NCBI GenBank assembly: GCA_000727475.1
Contig: KL647294.1
Location: forward strand, 1,362,369 to 1,426,368
Source: Sarcocystis neurona
Taxonomy: Eukaryota; Apicomplexa; Conoidasida; Eucoccidiorida; Sarcocystidae
DNA length: 64,000 nt
Direction of reading: 5' to 3'
Shown: piece after piece, positions 23,301 through 35,300 of the stretch
Layout of the letters: the number at the start of each line of letters is the position of its first letter
How positions within the stretch are numbered: position 1 is the stretch's first letter
Notes under the pieces: generated by a model
Seen by the model: only the letters and a program-made list of their open reading frames with translations
Database searches by the model: none
Told to the model about the DNA's origin: nothing
Program-made: the position numbers and the translations under genes

Positions 23301-26300
23301 CGTCAACAACGACGGAGTCTGCGACATAAACCTTGGTGTTAACCGAGCTCTGGGGTAAGTGTCCAGACCAATTCATATCAGCAGGTGCATTAATGTATTT
23401 TTCTTTACACATGTATATATGTGTATGCCATCACACGTGTCTCTCTGTCTTTCTTTCTCTCTCTGTTTCTACCTCTATATGTACGGGGGTGTATACGCGT
23501 GGCGGACACACTGATAAAAAAGCCTTACGAATACAGGCCTGACCCAGGATGTGTACAGCCAAGCAGGACCAGTCTCACAACGGAGTTTGCACGTGGAGTT
23601 CTATCTCCAGTGGCTCCTGCCAGTCCAGCAGAATACCTAGGTTTTGGAGCAGACAGCTAGGAAGCATACGAAAAGGTCACACCGAATCAAGTATCGCTCA
23701 CGTGCGCGTTCTCTTTGTGTCTTCTTCGCTCGAGTACACCCACTGTGTAAGTGTTTTTGCTTGGCGGGGACATCACTTCGGGCGTATCATACAGCCCAGA
23801 GAGGGGGATGGAATTATCTGCGGGCGCATCTGCCTGCGGATTTTGACCCATACGTCGTACCTTTGCTGACTGTCAAAACACCTATAGGAGAAAGACCAGT
23901 ATTTGCACGGGCGCTACGGCCGTGTGGCTAGGAGCGTGTTCCTACTGCTCTTCTCGCCCACCCCTTCCTCGGTCAGGGTACGCTTCTAACGTTGACGCGG
24001 AGTATTTCCTGTAGCCTGATGGACTCACAGTGATCTCGTCGCTCTATTCGTACGACGTTGTGCAGTTCGTTGTAAGTTTTCTCAACTGATGTCGTTGAGC
24101 GACTGCCTGTCGTGCCCAGCATACCTCCTTCCTGCTCGCTTGTGCAAGCTGGTGCACTGACACTTCGAAGAGCGCTGGATTTCAAAAGGGATAGCGTACG
24201 GCTTCTATATTCGCGACTATTAGGGACACTTGTAGGCAGTTGTTTCCTTTAACGCACTTTCCGCTTGTGGGCGGCTCGGCTTCTAGGGATTCTCTGCTAT
24301 ATTAAAATGTTGTGCCCGCGTACACACCCCCGGCCCCTTTTCCACTCTGGAAACTCTTCTGGGTGTCTCTCCCGTCCTCGTGGGCGTACTTGTACCTGCT
24401 TGGACAGATTTTTCGAGCACACTTAAATCTTTTTAACGGTTTGCTTAATGGTTGGCGAGTCGTTTTTTCTTTTCTTGCCGTTCGATCAGCACGACGCGGC
24501 TCTGCGGATGCAGTGGCCAGGATCTCGGTGGCAACGGGCGGGCGTGCGATGAAGCCAAAGACTTCGACCGCGACCTGGGACTCGTCTCAAATGTGCAGTG
24601 CATCATTAATCAAGATTGTCCTCCCAGTGCCATCTGTGCGAAGGTAACGAGCTCCGAAAGATGTACACATATAATGTGAATATCCATCGGCACACATAGA
24701 CACCTATATATATGTATATATATATATATATATATCCCAGGAAAGACACGCAAATACAGCATTGCTACAGAGTGGCTTTGTGGTGTACTCTATTCTTACG
24801 TAAAGAAGGGGCTAATGACCGCACGCGTGACACCTATATGTATATGGGTAGAGAGTTAATCAGTGCAAAAATATGTACATTCATATATATATATGTAGCC
24901 ATAAACATATCCATCACTCACACAATTATGTATACGTACATATCCGCCGCCTCCTTCGGCTGTGTCCCCGGTATGGTTGGTGCCAAGGTGGTTCTGAAGA
25001 ACGGAAAATGTGTGATGCGTGCTTGCTGTGAGAGGCTGTCGGCGAACTCCACTACCGTATACTTCTACAGTGAACAAGTGCAAACGCGTACGTGTACACA
25101 TGTAGATATATACGTGTATATATGTGTGGGGTTCAGCTGCAGCTGCTGGGCGGGCAGACAGGTTCGTGGAATGCCGTGTTGCTCTTGCAGCCGGTGCCCC
25201 GCCACGTCGCAAAGAGATGCGTGCACGAGGACATACACACACGCGTAATGACTTACGTGAGACGCGGCAGGAAAAAGAGACCTCTATGCACCTTTTACGC
25301 GTTCCTCTGGACAGGCTTTTTGTTGAGTAGCTCACGACAACAAAACAACGCAAACAAACTAGGGCAGGAAGTCAAGCCTCTAGAATTCTTGCTTTTTCGA
25401 GGTTTAGCTCTTGTGTGCCAACACAGCGAGACGCGTTGTCATCTCTTCGAACTCGCCCCGTCAATTTTGCACGGCTTCTGCGAAGTGTCCGTGTCGTGCT
25501 GTGGGGAAAGCGTTTTAGAGTTCAGATTCGCTTAGCAGTGATACTGTGTGGCCTGCAGTGTGTCAGTGACCCAGCGATGCCGACTTATCAACACCGCACC
25601 TCTGAGTAAAGACAAATTTGCTTTTGCACATGCGTGTAGATTCACCCAGGATATGCGCGCATATATATATATATATATATGTTTATACCTGGAGACGCTT
25701 CCATATTGCTGATTTGGCACATGCACAGACGCACGCGCACACACGTAGACACACGGATGCATATGTTTGCCTTCTTTCCTGGGGGCAACGACGCCGAAGA
25801 CGTACGAGCTACGTATAAAGGTGCTGTGTTTCTCTTGCACTCTAGCGCCATGCGTAGCGTTGATGATTTCCACATAATTATATACTCTCGAGAGGAAGCG
25901 GCCACTGCTCCCCACGGCGTCAGTGCCGCTTTTTACAGCCGTTGTGTCTTGTAGCATTGATATGCAGCGGCAATACGCCCGTCAGAAGACGGTGTTCACT
26001 ATCCTCGCGGACATAAGGATAGAGTCGTGCAGCACACATATATACGTAGATATAGAGAATGAGGTATATTTGTATATAGGTAGAGAGCGTAAGGCTTCCT
26101 GTCACTCTGAGAAGGGCGAACTGGCGGCGTCCGTCCTCGAGACCCGTCTTCACTACAGTCGAGTTGACAAGCATGCTACGGTTTAGTTGTCTCTGCACAT
26201 CTCTTCACGCCATAGCGTCGGGATATCGTGCTGCAACAGAGAGGGTGCTTCTCTTCGTTGGATCCATATTTACATGTTGCAATGTGAGCCTGCGACTGGC

Positions 26301-29300
26301 GAGCAGCAAGAAGTGCATCGGCTAATGTGCGCTTTTCTGGCAGACTGCGTTGATGCGCACCTTTCACGATTCCACACTCGTCGAGAAAGCCAAGACGTGT
26401 ATTTTGTTTCGTAGACAAAATGTTGACGTACGTGGGGAATAGCTGCCGAGAACAACGTCGTCATTCGTCTTGCTAGAAGTCGAACTTGCTCGCATGCATC
26501 ATTCCGGTTATGAGGCCGGCTTTTTGAAGGGGTCCGGCCTGAATTTTCCGGTCTACATTTCTCTTTCCTTGTCCTTCATCCTGACTACATCGCCGCGTTG
26601 ACTGTGTTCACATAACTACCGCGATTGAGCACACACACACACACACACACTCCCACCTCCCGCGTTGGAGAGACCCGGCCTCGCACATTAACTACTGTAC
26701 GTGTCTGGGTACGGTGCAAGACTGCGCGCACACGAGGCGTTTTGCCTGTTTCGATTTGACTGCCCTTGGTCTCCAGGGCGAATGCGTCGAGGACGATCTG
26801 GAGCCGTATATCGTCTCAATGTTGCCTCAGAACAACACTTTTGCTGTTCCACCGCTGTCGCACGTCGACTTGCTCTTTAATGAGAATATAAAGTTCGGGC
26901 GTCCCGGCGCAGCTATTCTCATCGCCAACCTGCAGCAGCCGAGCCACAAATACCTAATAACCCTGCCGCCCAATGCATCCAGCTTGAAGCGTATCGCAGC
27001 ACCACTGCTGGTGCCTGGTGGAGTGCTACCACGCTTCGGAGGAGGAGGAGGAGCAGGAGGCGCAGCAGGAGGAGGAGCAACCGCAGCAGCAGAAGGGGGA
27101 GGAGGAATTGCAGCAACAGGTCTTTTTGGACGGGGGCAAAGTCACACCGGCGTTATTGCGAATAAACTTGCGGAGCGCGACGGCTTTTCTCTGCAGCAAA
27201 ACACGCAGCAGCGCTCCTCTCGAAAACTTGGAGCCTCGAGCGTGCCAGAAGGAGCAGACGCACCAGCGGAGGCAGAGCTGACGAACGAACAAGAGGAGGA
27301 CGAAGTAGGAAGACTAGACGAAGCTGCAGCAGCAGGAGGACCAGCGAAGGTCAGGCTGAAGCAGCTACAGCAACAAAGACAGGAAGAGCTGGAAGAGACC
27401 GCATCGTCGTCGCTGAAGAAGCCGATACCTGGCTTGCAGCGCGAAGCCGTCGGTAACAACAGCAACGCCTTGCTGCATAGCGGAGGTGTAAAAGGATGGA
27501 GAAGGGGAGGAGGCAGCGCCACAGGCAAGAGCACAGGAACTGGCAGCAGCACCATCCCCAATAGCAACTCAAGCAACAACCGCTGGCTCGTCGAGTTGCT
27601 CGGACAAAGGCTGCGGATAACGCCTGATAAAGATACAACTTCTCTGCCACTGGGTGAATATCGAGTAGGCATCGAGTATGGCTTTGTTTCAGATCTTGTT
27701 GGAAACTACAATAGCGGAGAAAACAACCTGCGCTTCACCCTGTCCAAAGATGCCGGGTGCCCGTACCTTTACGTCACAGGTACGTTCGTTTGTACAGCAA
27801 AACGTCAAAGAAGCGGCATCACTTTACAGACACCCATGGAGACGTACATGTCTTCATACGCGTAGAGGTATTTCGATTTGTTTACGCGTGTAGACCTACA
27901 CAAGCATATTACACACCTATGTGGAGACTCACAGGTATACGTGTGTGTGGAGGAAAATATATGTGCACAGACACGCATATATACACCTATATGTATACAC
28001 ACATGAAAATATACATACATATATGTAGAGACACATATAAATGTGTGTCTACATATATATATATATATATATATGCGTAGGGACAGATGCATGTAAGTAT
28101 GTATGTGTATATATCCATAGAGATATCCACATGTATATACGGCGCCAGAATACGATCACCCACCACCCCGTTGCAGTTTCTCACACGAACAGGCTTGCGC
28201 ACACCGATGCGTATACACGTATACATACATGCGTATACACGTATACATACGCAGAGAGAGAGGGCTGCGACTGGCTACCAACGAGCACGAGAACACTTGT
28301 GTACTATATGTACGCACTGATGTATATATATATATATATACAAACAAAGAAAAAACTGCTGCGTGTATTTTTGAGCAGGGCCAAATGAGCGCGAAGTGTA
28401 GCCGCGACGTCGGGCTGTCCATTTATAAACCATTTGTTGAGAAGGTTCTGCCTGTTTGGAGTGACTGTTGGGGACTTGTGTTACACGTACACCCCTGGGA
28501 GGATATAATGCAGTCTACCGAAGGGAAAATGGCGGGCCGCAAAAGCGTCCTGCCTCTAGAGACCGCGGTCGCCCCTACCTGAGAGCGTATACTGCAGTGT
28601 CCACCAACGCAACTTCCAATACGTCTTTAGATTTGTAGACCAAGAGCTCGTCATGTTTGAAAGAGCGGTCGTCGAGTCTTTTGTCTGTGGGCGCCTCACA
28701 GACATGGCATGAATCCAGTAGATCTGCACTCACCCACCACAACTCAGCAGGCGCATACACACATGAAATATGCCCTTCGCTTCCACAGCGCACACGTCTC
28801 GCATTGGCGCCTACAGCGTGCAGATCCTCGAGCATCACAAATGCGGAAGCATGGGTCGCCACATTCCCAAATCATTTGCGCACGTAGAGATATGTAGAAG
28901 AGAGAAGAAGAAAAATGGGACAACTGGCTACGCAGTTCCCTCTCGAGCCTGCGGAGACGTACCACGTATCTAAAACACGTGTGAGAGAGAAGGACACGGC
29001 TGTGGAGTGTGCAGATGACACGCAGAACAAAGGTCAGTCGGCGCGTGCGCGCGGTGAAAGACAGAATTTCCAGCAGATAATTTGGCAGAGCAGGAGAAAG
29101 GACCCCTCCCTTGTTGGCAGAGAGACAGAGAGGGAAAAGTTGTTGTTCCTAGTGTTGCTCTGTCGTTTTGACTGAAGAGAGGGTTGGCCGACTCCAGCAC
29201 GCAAGACTGCAACAGCCTGTGCCCACTCTGTGCGTCTCGACTGTTGCGCAGGATTTACGACAGAGAACGGCAACTGCAATGGCCTTTATCTCCCGACCGA

Positions 29301-32300
29301 CCCGATGAATGAGCAAGCCAGCTGGCAAGGCGGGGAAAGAAATGCCTTCTTCATTTACTGGAAGCGCGAGGTACGCGACCGATGATAGCTGCGTGTGTAG
29401 CGGAGTGAAGCAAACAGGAAGCAGAGGCCTCCACGCGCACAGGGAAAGCCAGAGTTCCTATAAGGAAATGCCCACTCCCTTGTGCGCCTGGGCCTCACCT
29501 CGCGTTACGACGCAGGAATATGTCTATCCCTGCAAACCTAGTCAACACCTGATTGTCCTCATTCCCTTGGCGGTACTCCGATTATTGTTCCGTTAGTCCG
29601 TCCTCCAGACAGCTCTCTGCAGATACGTGCGTGCATATATATATGTATGTGTTTGCACACCAGGTATCGAACGAGGCAGTTGCACGCTAGCCCTCCATGC
29701 CTGTACCCCGCACACATGTGTGTGCGACATGTACGAGATGTTTGTGCTCTTCGCACACTACCAAAGGTGTTTCAGCATTTAGATATATATACGGATGCGC
29801 TTGGGTTCTGTTTGATTTCACACTCTTGCCGGAGAGTACACTAAGTACATGCCTGCGTCTCTTCGTGTCTACAGGCGTGTATGTGTGGGCGGCAGTATCT
29901 ACCAGGCGTTTTTGGCGTCACGTTCGGTCGCAGCTGTCGGCGCCAGGAAGAGGCTATCCCGCTGCTGTCCTCCACACTGCTGTTGCTGCGGCTGCTGCCT
30001 GCACTCCCGCACAACCGTGAGAAAAAATGTGGCGTGGTTGCGTATGTATACATGTGCGTGTATACAAGTAGGTGTACCCGTATATGTCGACTATACATGG
30101 AGAGAAAAAGAGGCAGATACGCCTCTCTGAGTGTTACATCTAGCCGTGGCTGCGTGTATCCGTCAGAAGCAGAGAACTCTGGTGATAACAGTAGTCGTCC
30201 GTGTGGTGCTAGTCGAGACCCGCCTCTCGTGTCTCTGCGCCGCTGCAGCCACGAGAGGGAGGCAGGCCTGCAGCTCAAGATGGAAACTGGATTATCGATA
30301 CAAACCTTGAAGACTCGTCTTTCCTGGCTTTTGCTGACTTACACGCCCACGCAAGCAGAAAGCAAGGACGCAGCAGAGCCCTTCCTCCTTCAGGTACAGC
30401 CCAACCGCAGCAGCGTGGACGCCTCTGCGCACGCACACCTACCCAAGTACACATACCAGTACGCATTCACACTCGTACATCACGCCTCCAGGAAAGTCCC
30501 GCAGGCAGATGCCTTTAAAACGACTGCTGTGTGTAAGTATGCATGCGCGTATACGTGTGCACAAGTGTATATATGAGTAGACCTGTGTCTACCTGTACAT
30601 ATATATATATATATGTATGTACATATATGTATGTATGTGTGTGTATATGTATATATATATATGTACTGCAGAGCGTTGCTTGCTGTTGCTGCCTCTGTAT
30701 CACGTTTTTGCAAAGAGTATTCGGCAACGCTAAACGAACCGATGTCTGCGCGATCTTTGGCAGACAGCAACGGTGCTCCTGCATCTCTCGTGGGCCAGGA
30801 GCGTGTGCGTCGCCTAGAAGTCGTCCCGTCGCCTCGAGGATGTCTGCAGACTTAGAGAAAGACGCAGGCTTGTACAACAACCAGAAAATTGCGCAACTGG
30901 TTATGATTTTCCTGCGCTTGCAGTTCGTATCCTCTTGTTGTTCCACGGTAGAACATAATCATAGCAGAATATCGGACGGCGAGAGAGAATGCTGCTCGTG
31001 TATCTGACAGTTGGGCGCCTCTCCGTAGCCATTTACCACCGCGACTGCAGCTGCTTTCAAGCCGGGTACTGTGCAGCTTCAGCCCAGCGTCAGATATGTG
31101 ATGACGGCTGCAGCTCCTGACGCGATAGGAGTCTGTTACTGCTTGGGCGCCGGGTGGCCTCTGCCCGCTGCTTCTCTTCGGTGCTGCCGGTGTCGTTGCT
31201 GCAGCCCCAGCCTCCTGCGCTATTCATCTGAATGTGGACCATACGTGCTTCTGCGTGCCTCGGAGTTGGTACAGACGTAACGTCTTGTTCTGGCTTTGCA
31301 CAGGGTCTTCAGCAGCTGCGGCTGCTGTTGTTCTTGCAGCTGCTGCCGCTGGCAGAAACAATACTTGGGCTGCCAGATTTATTTGTTGTCGCCGCTTCTG
31401 CTGCTGCTTTGAAACGCCCTTCCTCTGTGCAGGTCTGTGGCACAAGTGGACGGGCATCACACGGACGCCTCAGGAGCACGTCCAAATTCATTGCACACAG
31501 CAGCCGGATCGGTTTGCTGCTTCTCTGATTGCTATTGATCCCCCTGTGGGAGCTGCCCTGCAGCTCTCCGCTACGACACTGCTGCCTTTACATCCGATTA
31601 CACTCATTTTCAACAAGCCGATGAACTACGGTCACTGGGCGGCGATCCGCCTCACGCCGAAGGGAAGCCGCAGCAGCAGTTCGGGAAGACAGCACGGCGG
31701 CAAGAGCGAGAGCGATGGCCAGGATACCAGCAGCAAAGAGGTGGTGTGGTACGCGGACGCGGAAGCCAGCATGCGGGGAAATGCTATTCGCGTCTACAAC
31801 AAGCCTGCCTCAGAGGTGCTACCATCCTTTTCTTCTTCTCCTCCTTCTCCTCCTCCTTCCACTAGCGCCAGCAGACTGGACGCTAACATTCAATCGAAAG
31901 AAGACGCGTCTGCGCCTCCGCCTCTCGGTGACCCTCCTCCATCCTTCTCTCTTTCAGCAGAGAAGAAGACGGGCTCTAGAGGAAAAACTGGAAATCTCAC
32001 TCGGGCATTGCAGAAGCGCCTCTTTGAGCAGAGACCGCGGGTGCATCGCCCTTTCCTTACCAGTGATGCGATAGACTCCTCGAATCAGCACCAGGCTCTT
32101 CTCTCTGCGATAGTAAATCCAGAAGTTGGGGCCTCTGCTGCGGGCGCGCCGTCACGAGCGGCAGCCGAGGCGAGCGACGCGGACGACATTGTGGGCGTGG
32201 TGGAGCTGCACGTGCAGCAGCCGCTGTTTCCTGGACAGACGTACGAATTCACGGTGCAGCTAGGGGCGTTGACAGATCTTTCCTACAACCCCTGGGGCCC

Positions 32301-35300
32301 GGTGGAGAGTGGACTTATTCTCTTCCACACAACAGGCGGCCGCTGCAGGACCGCACTTAGCGAAGAGAACGTAGTGATTCGAGGAGCCAGCGGCAGCAGC
32401 AGCGAGAACAGCAGCAGGACCCGAGGGACCGGGAGGACCAGCAGGGGTGAGCAGATCGCTGGAGAAGAGCAGCAGCAGGTGCTGAACTACGCCGAAGCAT
32501 ACGTCGTGCTGGACCTTGAAGGGAACCCGGTGGACTTCAACGAGGTCGGCGTTCGCTATCGCGCGGTCGCCAACAGCCACAACAGTAGTAGCAGTGAGGG
32601 CCCTCCTGAGACCCGCAGCATTTCTCTGGCGTCTGACCGAGGAGCTTTCGCCAATGGAGAGGCGCAGGATGGGACGAAAGTCCGTGTGCGTTGCGCGGCG
32701 GGCTACTCTGTGCACGCCTCTGCGCGAGGCCTGTTGAAGGCAGAGGAAACGATTCTGCGCTGCAGCGACGGGAGGTGGCAAGGAGAGCAGCAGCTGCCAA
32801 AATGTTTTCGCAACTGTGGGGTGTACCCAGTGTTGGGCGGAGCGTATCAAATGGCAGGGGACGTCGGAGGGGACGGCGTGGAAGGCGAGGTGATTGATGT
32901 GCAGTGCACCAACACCGCGGAATTGCTAAGTGCCACAGGACGTCAAGCCATCCGCTGCAGCGGTGGCAAGTGGGATGCGCTGCTAGTGAAGTGCGGAGCG
33001 ACGTGTCCTCCTCTGGGACCTACACTCGGCAGCAAATACGAGGTGAAGCAGGTTGAGCTGCGGCGCGAGAACAGCACCAACGGCAGCGCCTCCCGCCGTA
33101 AACAGGGCAGCAAGTATGGCGATGGTGAAGAGTCTGGTGGAGGCGGCAAAAGGGGCGGGGAAGCCGACGCAGGAGACCCTGCAACTGTCTTGGTGCCTGA
33201 GACGGGAGAGGCAAAGGAAGGAACCGTCCGGAGGATCTCCTGCGCACCCGGCTCCCATAGCGTGCCTGCAGCTTCCCGGCGCAGCGGCAGCAGCAGGCAT
33301 TCTCGAGCGGAAACAAAACCTGAAGAGGGGACGGAGGACGAGGAGGCAGCAGAGGAAATTCGGTGTGGCAAGGACGGGTGGGAGCAACTGCATCTGCAGT
33401 GCTTTGCAGACTGCCCAGTAGAACAACTGGCTGCGTTGCTGGGGCAACACGGCCCCGGCTTGGAGGCTGCGGCCGGAAACTTCCGGGACGGAAGACACGG
33501 AGACAGACGTGACATCACCTGCGCAGTCGGTAAGAAAAGAAGTGGCTTACTCAGCCGATGCATCAGTAGGAGGACGGGGTGTGGGAAGCAAGAAGCAACC
33601 CTCTTTCTGCAGCCGCAAAAGAGAACTGCAAGCCTCAGCGGGTAAAGAAAGGCAGACGACTGGACGTGGAATGTCTACAACATTAATAGGGCCTTTCCAT
33701 TTGCTGCCGTCTTCTTCTCCAAGCTGTGACACTTGCCGAAGACAGTTATGTACTGGAGCGGGCCTCACGTGCTAACGCACTCTTCTGGGCGTGAAGCTGT
33801 CACGTGTGTCTCCCACTGGGGTACATCAGCCACATCGTGGGCGCAAGGCGGTCGACACGGCGTTTTCTTTCTTTCTGTCTTCGCCCAAACACCTTTTGAG
33901 GGCAGACCTCCCTTCCGTGAACGTGTATCACCTTGTTCGTTGCGACTGTCCAGATTACCTGCATAAGAAGATCCTCCTGGATCCTTCACGGAATGTCGGC
34001 GCTGCTGTAGTATCCGCCTTGCGTTGCACGTGAGACTCTGGTGTTGCTGTATGTTGCTGAGTGGGAGGTTTCTTATGCATGGCGTTCGACCTAATACTCG
34101 GGGTAGGCAGCACCAAATTAAAAACACGGCAGGTGCTGGCTGCTTCTGATGGCCTAAACTAAGAGGCCGCCTGCCCTGGTGTCCCCACTGCTGCTCCATC
34201 CTTATGGCTGTCATCACGCGCTGATGCTGCTTTTGGAGAAATGTTGCTTTCCATCGCTGAGACTCTGTACCTTTGTCGCTGCTGGCTTCTTGCGCTGCTG
34301 CCCTCTGATTCTATCCCTGCGCAGGTTAACCCTCTTTTTCGTAGTTTTGGTTTCCCCAAAGTGTTCCTCTGTTGCTCTTCTGATTTCTCTTCCTCACGCG
34401 GTCTAGTACAGCTCCTCGCTCTCCTCTGCGCGCTGCGCTTCCCTCGCTGTCTCGACCAGCTGCGACAGCGAAACTGGTTCTCACAAACAGCAGCAAAGAT
34501 CATTTATGCGAAGCGCTGGGTCGATTGTGATACTATCTGCTGCAGCCGCTGCTGCTATCTCATATTGCTATGCTGCTATTATGCAAGTCCTGCATCTCTG
34601 TCACGTGCCTTTCCTCCTACAGGTCAGCAGCTCGCTAGCTGGGTTATATGTTTACAGCAGTGGGAAACGGCAGCCAGAAGCAGCTGCGAGAAACGTCAGA
34701 AACACGCAGCAAGAGATGACAGAAGCAAAGAGCAGCGGAAAGGAGTAACAACAGGAAACAGCAACAAAGAAGAGCAGCAGAAGGCAGCAACAGTAGAAGG
34801 ATTCGCAGAAGGAAAGCGCTGTTAAGGGGGGGGCAACAACGGTAGAACCTCCGTCATAGGAAGCGGGGGAAAACGGGAGAAAGCGTTTGTACTGCAGCCT
34901 CTTCTGTCGCGCACACTTTGTCAGTCTCCTTCTACACACGTTCTGTTTACTCCCGTGTCTCTGCTGAAAGAGGGTCAACCTGTTGCCTACTCAGGCGCAA
35001 GTATTTTTACATGTGTTCGTTCTTCCGCACCGATTCCGTCCCGCACATTGCTCTCTAGTGTCCGCTGATGGACTATCAGTAAGTCTTTGTTTGTTCGTCC
35101 TGTGGCCGCCACTTCAAACGCTGTCCTCTTTCTTATTCGCATGGATCTCAACCATTAGCCTCCAAACACCGACGTAGGCGCTGCCTTCACGCATTTTCTC
35201 CTTATCACTTCAAGTTCTTGAAGAGAAAAACAACAAACGCATCAAACGCACGTTGCTATTCTTTTAGCGCGCAGAGTCTAAGGTGCACGGGGACCTTCTA

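Noticed and set aside
26630..26651. Possible telomere-like repeat
   Set aside because: It is a simple CA dinucleotide run; no TTTAGGG-type tandem repeat was found in the window.
27142..27672. 176-codon minus-strand ORF rich in Ser, Leu and Cys
   Set aside because: It is antisense to the Gly/Gln-rich insertion of the first Ig-like domain, whose flanks are recognisable on the plus strand.
28000..28340. CRISPR-like or satellite array in the TA/GTATAC-rich stretch
   Set aside because: Units are irregular microsatellites without spacers of constant length, and the genome is eukaryotic.
32943..33563. 206-codon minus-strand ORF opposite the sushi exon
   Set aside because: The plus strand codes for recognisable sushi-like modules here; triplet-rich sequence keeps several frames open, so this is a shadow.
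34241..34825. 194-codon ORF in the intron at 33.5-35.8 kb
   Set aside because: Skipping it joins two halves of one sushi-like module in exact phase; the frame has no domain and comes from CTG/CAG-rich sequence.
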